Made by a program: the position numbers and the translations under genes
NCBI GenBank assembly: GCA_013350335.1
Contig: CM023538.1
Span: forward strand, 60,005,080-60,069,079
Length of the DNA stretch: 64,000 nt
Direction: 5' to 3'
Source: Chimonanthus salicifolius
Lineage: Eukaryota > Streptophyta > Magnoliopsida > Laurales > Calycanthaceae
Part shown: one piece after another, positions 58,641 through 64,000 of the stretch
Layout: each line of letters starts with the position of its first letter
Position numbering within the stretch: the first letter of the stretch is position 1
The notes under the pieces: generated by a model
Databases searched by the model: none
The model's input: the letters and a program-made list of their open reading frames with translations, nothing else
Told to the model about the DNA's origin: nothing

Positions 58641-58790
58641 CAGGGGTCAAGATATCGGACGATACGATACGTATCAACCGATATTTATAATATCGTCCGA
58701 TATCTGATATATATCGGCCGATATTAATACGGTTTAAAAAAAAAATAAGAGAGAGAAAAATATCGGCCGATACCAAATTTTAAACCTCTG
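58641..58790. mobile_element. Short relative of the TATCGGCCGATA MITE, 150 bp
   Basis: Begins CAGGGGTCAAGATATCGG and ends TACCAAATTTTAAACCTCTG, with CAGGGG/CCTCTG termini like the 51241 element. Flanks GTTAGGAC (58633-58640) and ATTAAGAC (58791-58798) match at 6 of 8 positions. The interior has GATACGATACGTATC and TATATCGGCCGATATT motifs. Confidence 0.6.
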
Positions 58791-59042
58791 ATTAAGACTG
58801 TGCTTCCAGTTTAAAAAATTACCCTGATAAGTAAAGTGTCCCATGTCTCATAGAAGTCCTTACTTTACCCCCTCACAGCTAAGGTAAAACTCTCGTCTGC
58901 GCTCCAATACTTTATTTAGCTGCCCCTCAAGTTAAATAAAAAAAAACAGGCAAAGTTCTTGAGCTCCAAAAAAGTTAGTATCTCAATTTTGAACTTCAAG
59001 AAGAATATTGCATCAGTTTTTCTAGGCCATCATCCACACTTT

Positions 59043-59108
59043 GGCTTTGTCTAGCAGCCATTCAATGAATTAAATGGCTTTGTCTAGCAGTCATTCAATG
59101 AATGAAAT
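59043..59108 (+). repeat. 33-bp tandem duplication
   Basis: GGCTTTGTCTAGCAGCCATT at 59043 recurs at 59076 with one change (CAGTC for CAGCC); each unit ends AATGAAT(T/G)AAA. Confidence 0.8.
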
Positions 59109-59844
59109 CCACAAAATGAACCGAATTACTTTCTTCCCATTCTACTAGTTTAGTCAATTTTTCTCTTAGACTATTATTGTTAGAATAGAAGAGCACTTAT
59201 AAAAAAATTTAAAAAAAAATCAATTTGAATAATTTTGCATAAATCATCCTAAAAAATTAGTAAACGAAACTTTTCTTTTATAAAATAGATGATATAACAA
59301 CCATCATTATATATTATTTTTATAACATTTATATCTCTACATCACACGAGAGATGAGACTAATTCTACATATAGATAAAATGATCTGCAAACTTCGTGTA
59401 TCAGATAAATTTGATAAAAATTAATTTATTATTAAAACCTTAAATTATCATTATCATTTTATTCAATAACTAAAATAATATTTACTCCAAAGATTAGTGC
59501 GTGAATACCATGAATAGCATAAGTTGGGTAGATGTGACCTCAACAATCTATTGAAACTTGGGAAATTTAAAAGATATGAAGATTCTGCTTTCCCAACTCT
59601 TCTTCTTCATCTCTAAGAGTCAACACAAAAGGATCCAAAGGACACCACTGAGAGTTCCATCTTGCCGGCTTTAAGGGATACCCTACCCACTTATCCCTTA
59701 CCCACTCAACCCAGCAAATATCAAGTGCCGAGGCATTGTGCATTTGTGTCCCTTCAACCTCAGAATCTTTCCATACCATCCAACAATATCCAAAAATTAT
59801 TATTATTCACATATCCGATCGAGCAACCACTTTGGATTTGAGAC

Positions 59845-59996
59845 CTTGTGGGCTTTGATTTAACGGTCAAAGACGTGTGTTTCAAGAAGTGAGGTCTTGA
59901 GTTTGATTTACTCTCAACTTCAACAGTCACTCTCTGTAATTGTGGACCCAGTATGTGAAGAATCGGGAGGGTTGTACATTCCTCAAGGATTAGTCG
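59845..59996 (+). mobile_element. tRNA-derived SINE, cut by a MITE
   Basis: GATTTAACGGTCAAAGACGT, GAGGTCTTGAGTTTGATTTAC (box B region), CAGTCACTCTCTGTAATTGTG and CCTCAAGGATTAGTCG. The MITE at 59997-60295 sits exactly inside its conserved GGATTAGTC segment. Confidence 0.5.
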
Positions 59997-60295
59997 TAGG
60001 GATGAAACTCAGGGTCGAGTCGAATCGTGTTTCAATAAACCCAACTCAACCCATGTCAAAAATTATTGAATCCGACCCAACCCGTATCAACTTGAGTGTT
60101 GTTTTATAACTTGGTGCATTTAGGTCGAGTTGGGTTGTTTTTAAATTTCTCAACCGACCCGAGATAAATTCCATGTGGGTTTATTTTTTCCAACCCAACT
60201 CGACTCGAGATATACAAAAACATAATCCAAACACAATGATTTCTCGAGTCGGGTCATGCGGGTCGGATTAAAACTCGACCCAAGTTTCATCACTA
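59997..60295. mobile_element. hAT-like MITE, TAGGG..GAAAC family, 299 bp
   Basis: Starts TAGGGATGAAACTCAGGG and ends CCCAAGTTTCATCACTA. Flanks ATTAGTCG (59989-59996) and ATTAGTCA (60296-60303) form an 8-bp target duplication with one mismatch. It is nested in a SINE. Confidence 0.78.
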
Positions 60296-60829
60296 ATTAG
60301 TCAAGTAATTAAGGGTATATCAATTTATGACTAAAGGTTTATATAAGTTAGTGGAAGGATATTTTAGATATAAATGAATTCATACATATTTTTACAATGA
60401 AAATAATTATTATTAATTTTTAAAAAATAATATTTATTACTGATATAATCAATATAAAAGAGAGAGAACTATCCTTCAATGTGCAGAAGAGAACATGATG
60501 AAGGAATGAATGAAAGTTGTTTTTCCACTCAAACCATTCTAGCATGTCCATTTCCAAACTTTCAAGTATGAAAATGAGAAGTTTGAGATAACCCGATGAG
60601 TTCAACCTTGACTCAGTTATGTTTATGTGATCTTTAATACATTTAAGACTTTAACTTCGTTTATAGTCTGCGCCCTACCTTTTAAATTGTCACCTTCCAT
60701 TCACATGGTATCACCATTTGTGGGTGGGTGGTTTTCTTTAAAAAATTCATTATTTTATCAATTGCTGATATGAAAGATAAGGCAATTAATTATTTTTTTT
60801 AAGATGGTGGATCGAGAATTTAAGGCCTA

Positions 60830-61030
60830 TCATAATATGATGGTCACGAAGCCCACTTCAAGAAATAGTGTACTGAGTTCAATTCGCGCTCAATCTCAAT
60901 GGACTACTTTCTGTAATTGTTTACTTGGCGTGTTGGAATTGGAAAATCTTCATATATCTTAAGGATTACTTAGGTTAAAATTGTCCACTTCGAGTGAGAC
61001 GCATAAACCCCTTGATTTAAAAAATAAAAA
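60830..61030 (+). mobile_element. tRNA-derived SINE with A-rich tail
   Basis: TAATATGATGGTCACGAAGCC (box A region), GTACTGAGTTCAATTCGCGC (box B region), GGACTACTTTCTGTAATTG, then ACGCATAAACCCCTTGATTT followed by an A-rich stretch. Confidence 0.55.
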
Positions 61031-61685
61031 TTATGCAAGCAAAATAAAATATTATGATCGTAATACAAAAATAGATAGATAACCAAAAGACTAACATAAA
61101 GAGAGAAGCTATCTAGATCTTCTAGATTGACAGTTCCTTCCTTCAACTTCCATCTTTATGGGCCCACCCATCCAACGGTCGAATAAATGCACTTCTCAAT
61201 CTTCAACTGATGATGATCATATTTTAACGGCCGATTAGCATTTCTTAATAGAGATCCATTTTACAGCCTTCATGTGTAGGTAACTTAGATGTTGATGTGC
61301 CCATGTATTTATTCTTATTCCAACCACGTTTCATCTGTTTAGGATCTCTCTCTGAAGTAATTGCACACATCTAACCATTTTATAAAAGGCACGGTTTTTA
61401 AATCTTTAAAAGGAAGAAACTACATGTGGGCTCCACTGTAGGAAAATAAAAATATTCTAAAAAGTTATAATTATTTCATTTGTTCTCAGTACATATATAC
61501 AAGAAACTCATAGAAAACAACTTTAATTAGAGTTATCATATTATGAATGTAAAGTTACAATTTTTTTATTACTTCAAGAGTTGAAGTTACTATTTAAGGG
61601 AGGAGTTCTCTTTTAAAAATGAGTTTGTAAATAAATGGATAGATTATCATACAAACCATCATACCATCTATAATGGTCTATTAAA

Positions 61686-62065
61686 GGGTGGTCATCTTAA
61701 CACAGAAAAACTCTTTTAGTAGATATGAGTTTTAGTGAACTTCCATTTTACACCCGTACGTCCGTACGGGAAAAAAAAAAATCAAACATTAAGAAATCGG
61801 TTCACTTTCTAGTGAATCGGTGCACCGACCGGATCACTGGAAAACAAGAATTTGAGGAAAGTGACCCAGTTGGTGCACCGATTTCTTGAGACGTGAGAGA
61901 GTCCAAATCGGTGCATCGATTCACGAGGAAAGTGATCCGGTCGATGCACCGATTTCTGAATGTCTGATTTTTTTAATTTTTTCATACGGACGGATGTGGG
62001 CAAAATGGAAAGTTCAGAAAATCCGTGTCTCCTAAAAGACTGTTCCTGTGTTAGGATGGACACCA
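61686..62065. mobile_element. Foldback MULE-like element, copy 3, 380 bp
   Basis: Begins GGGTGGTCATCTTAACACAG and ends CTGTGTTAGGATGGACACC plus one base. The inverted repeats extend over 60 bases on each side. Flanks CTATTAAA (61678-61685) and TTATTAAA (62066-62073) match at 7 of 8 positions. The interior has ACGTCCGTACGGGAAAAAA on one side and CATACGGACGG on the other, and repeats of AATCGGTGCACCGA. Confidence 0.7.
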
Positions 62066-62371
62066 TTATTAAATCATCATATTTTTAAATTTGAAGATAA
62101 AAATAAATTAATAAGTAAATATGTCTATATATCATATTTAACTCAATAGTAAATATACATCAAATAAAAAAATTATATAAAGATTTCAGTATTTTGAATT
62201 TATTATTAAATAGATTTCATATAAATCCCTCATGTCTGATGCTCAAAATGTCCAATGCCCTTGTTAGATTCACTTAGATAATATTTATGCATCTTTCATG
62301 TCTCTTGAACAAATTTTCTTAAAAATGGTATTAATATTTTTACCAACATGAGCTACCATTCATAATTTGCG

Positions 62372-62600
62372 AGGTTTTGTAACGATCCGACCCGAATACA
62401 GAGCTTAGGACTTTACTTAATATGATATTGTCCACTTTAGGCCTCGCACATAAGCGAGCCCCCACGGTTTTGCTTTTGGACACGGGTCCACATGGCCTGG
62501 CCCAAAACGCGTCTCACTTAGTCACGAGAGGTTAGCCTTCGTATAAGCCCTCCTCTCTTTTCCTCCCAAACAAATGTGGGACTCTCACATCAATTTTGGG
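62372..62600 (+). repeat. Dispersed repeat, LTR-like fragment
   Basis: GATATTGTCCACTTTAGGCC, CACGGTTTTGCTTTTGGA and AAATGTGGGACTCTCACA are motifs I recall from abundant plant LTR-type repeats. A related GATGTAGGATTCTCTTTTAA segment is at about 58490. No ends determined. Confidence 0.35.
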
Positions 62601-62766
62601 TACAGGCTATCACAAGTTCTGAGTTCAAATCTCACTCTGAACATATAAGGGTCATTTCCTCTAGTTTCACTCGGTGTATGAATAAGGAGATTTGCACATG
62701 CCCTAAAGATTTAGTCACTCTGCTCTAAGAGATCCGGAATACCTTGTACTACAAAAAAAAAAAACT
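62600..62766 (+). mobile_element. tRNA-derived SINE with poly(A)
   Basis: AGTTCTGAGTTCAAATCTCAC (box B), GGTCATTTCCTCTAG, GAATAAGGAGATTTGCACATG, CTGCTCTAAGAGATCCGG and an A tract at about 62752-62764. The box A end is overlapped by the preceding repeat. Confidence 0.6.
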
Positions 62767-64000
62767 ACCATTCTTAATTGAATTTTTATTTTATCATAAT
62801 AATATTTTTAATTTACTTTTATATTGTTCAATATATCATGATAAAATTAAAAAAAAAAAAAAAAAAAGATACTCTATGTTAATTAAGTGCGACTATCCAA
62901 ATCAATCCACCTGATTTACTCATACTTCTTTATAGGTCAAAGGAGGACCGTTGAAAGGAAGTGGTCCACATTTCAGATTCCAAAGGCATATATGTCTTGC
63001 TGAGAGGCATCTACTTGATCCATATGTATTTAGTGCTTTGAAAATGATCTAGGGTGGGGTCCACAATTTAGATGGCTGGATTTCTTTGCGTGTCTGCTAC
63101 TGATTAGCCAGTACATGAATGACAACAGATCCAACTCTCTTTCTCTCTGCTATTATGTGGGCCATTGATATTTTAATGGTGGCAAACTGTACACCATATA
63201 GATGTACATCAAAAGGGACACTCAAATTGTGGGCCCCACCTTTGATGGAAGAAAAGATGTGTTGTCGGTCTATCTTAATTGCCATTCAAGTATTTGGCCG
63301 ACTTATCAAACCTTTTTTTTTTATATCTTTGTGAAGACGGATATGTAACACAAGTTATAAAGCCATCTAATGGTAGATGATAAGTCCACAATTTGGATTT
63401 GACTAAAGTTCTAAAAGCATAAATTCAGTTATTAATTAAGCACCTCTAAATATAAAAATTAAAAGTAATTTCTATAAATTATAAAAAATATTTTATTTGA
63501 ATTAATTAAATTATATATTTCAAGTCGACAAAGTTTGATTGTTTCAAATTTTTCAAATTATAATATTGAACTTTTGTGTCTTTTAAATTATATCTCTTGA
63601 CTAATACAATAAAAAAAATTATAGTAAATTTTATATTCATTACAAATTAAATTTCACATGAAATCTCTAATTTTAAAATCTAATTTATCATGAGTGAGTC
63701 CTATATCATCAACATTATAATTTCCAAATTTGGACTATGATTTTAAAAGTGATTAAATCTCAATTTTTAGTTAGTAAGTACCAATTTCCTTAAAAAATTG
63801 ATATCAATATATTTGGATTTTTGAAAAAATTGTACAGCATAAAAAGTTCTTTCAAAATTTTAGATTTTAACAAAAAAAATTGACCAATAAATACCTAAAT
63901 TTTAGATACCTAAGATGGAACCTAGATCTTATTTATATAGCCTTAGATAAGTGGACTCTGCATTTGATGGATGCCAATCATATGCTAAAAATTGGACTCG
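62767..64000. other. Intergenic AT-rich sequence, no gene seen
   Basis: An A-homopolymer at about 62849-62867, a short GC-richer interval at 62930-63300, then AT-rich sequence to the end. I see no gene or defined element. Confidence 0.5.

Overview
This is nuclear DNA of a flowering plant. Three gene families are recognisable from their proteins: CHX cation/proton exchangers, a USP39-type splicing factor and a KUP6/KUP8-type potassium transporter. The genes are broken by GT-AG introns of up to 6.7 kb, and the rest is AT-rich and packed with plant-type transposon relics (hAT and Mutator-like MITEs, tRNA-derived SINEs, LINE RNase H pieces, Ty1/copia pol). The sequence does not fix the species.

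Layout. At 1-2552 (+) lies a CHX exchanger whose first exon is outside the window and whose second exon carries a 1-base frameshift. At 8508-11280 (-) lies a second, far more damaged CHX copy. The two are tail to tail, and their similarity runs past the stop codons to about 3050 and 8220, so they are arms of a large inverted duplication with a spacer of about 5 kb full of LTR and MITE relics. At 13065-28759 (+) is an apparently intact nine-exon gene for a catalytically dead ubiquitin-protease homologue of the U4/U6.U5 tri-snRNP (554 residues). Its introns 1 and 6 are swollen by LINE, hAT and copia debris. At 31792-40001 (-) is an apparently intact eight-exon potassium transporter (770 residues). 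From about 40.4 kb to 64 kb I find no convincing gene: this is a gene desert with dated-looking MITEs and SINEs.

The genes do not form a pathway. The two intact ones are ordinary single-copy-type loci (pre-mRNA splicing; K+ transport) arranged convergently. The CHX pair looks like a decaying duplication. The most informative features are structural: the inverted CHX pair with independent lesions and a MITE present in one arm only; a LINE fragment hit by an hAT element and then triplicated inside a splicing-factor intron; a palindromic element built from TATCGGCCGATA units with perfect 8-bp target duplications; and three copies of a foldback element with long terminal inverted repeats between 55 and 62 kb. 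I found no evidence of a wholly new biological system.

Exon coordinates were set by hand from GT/AG signals, reading frame and family protein pattern. All family assignments are from memory of those families, without database searches.
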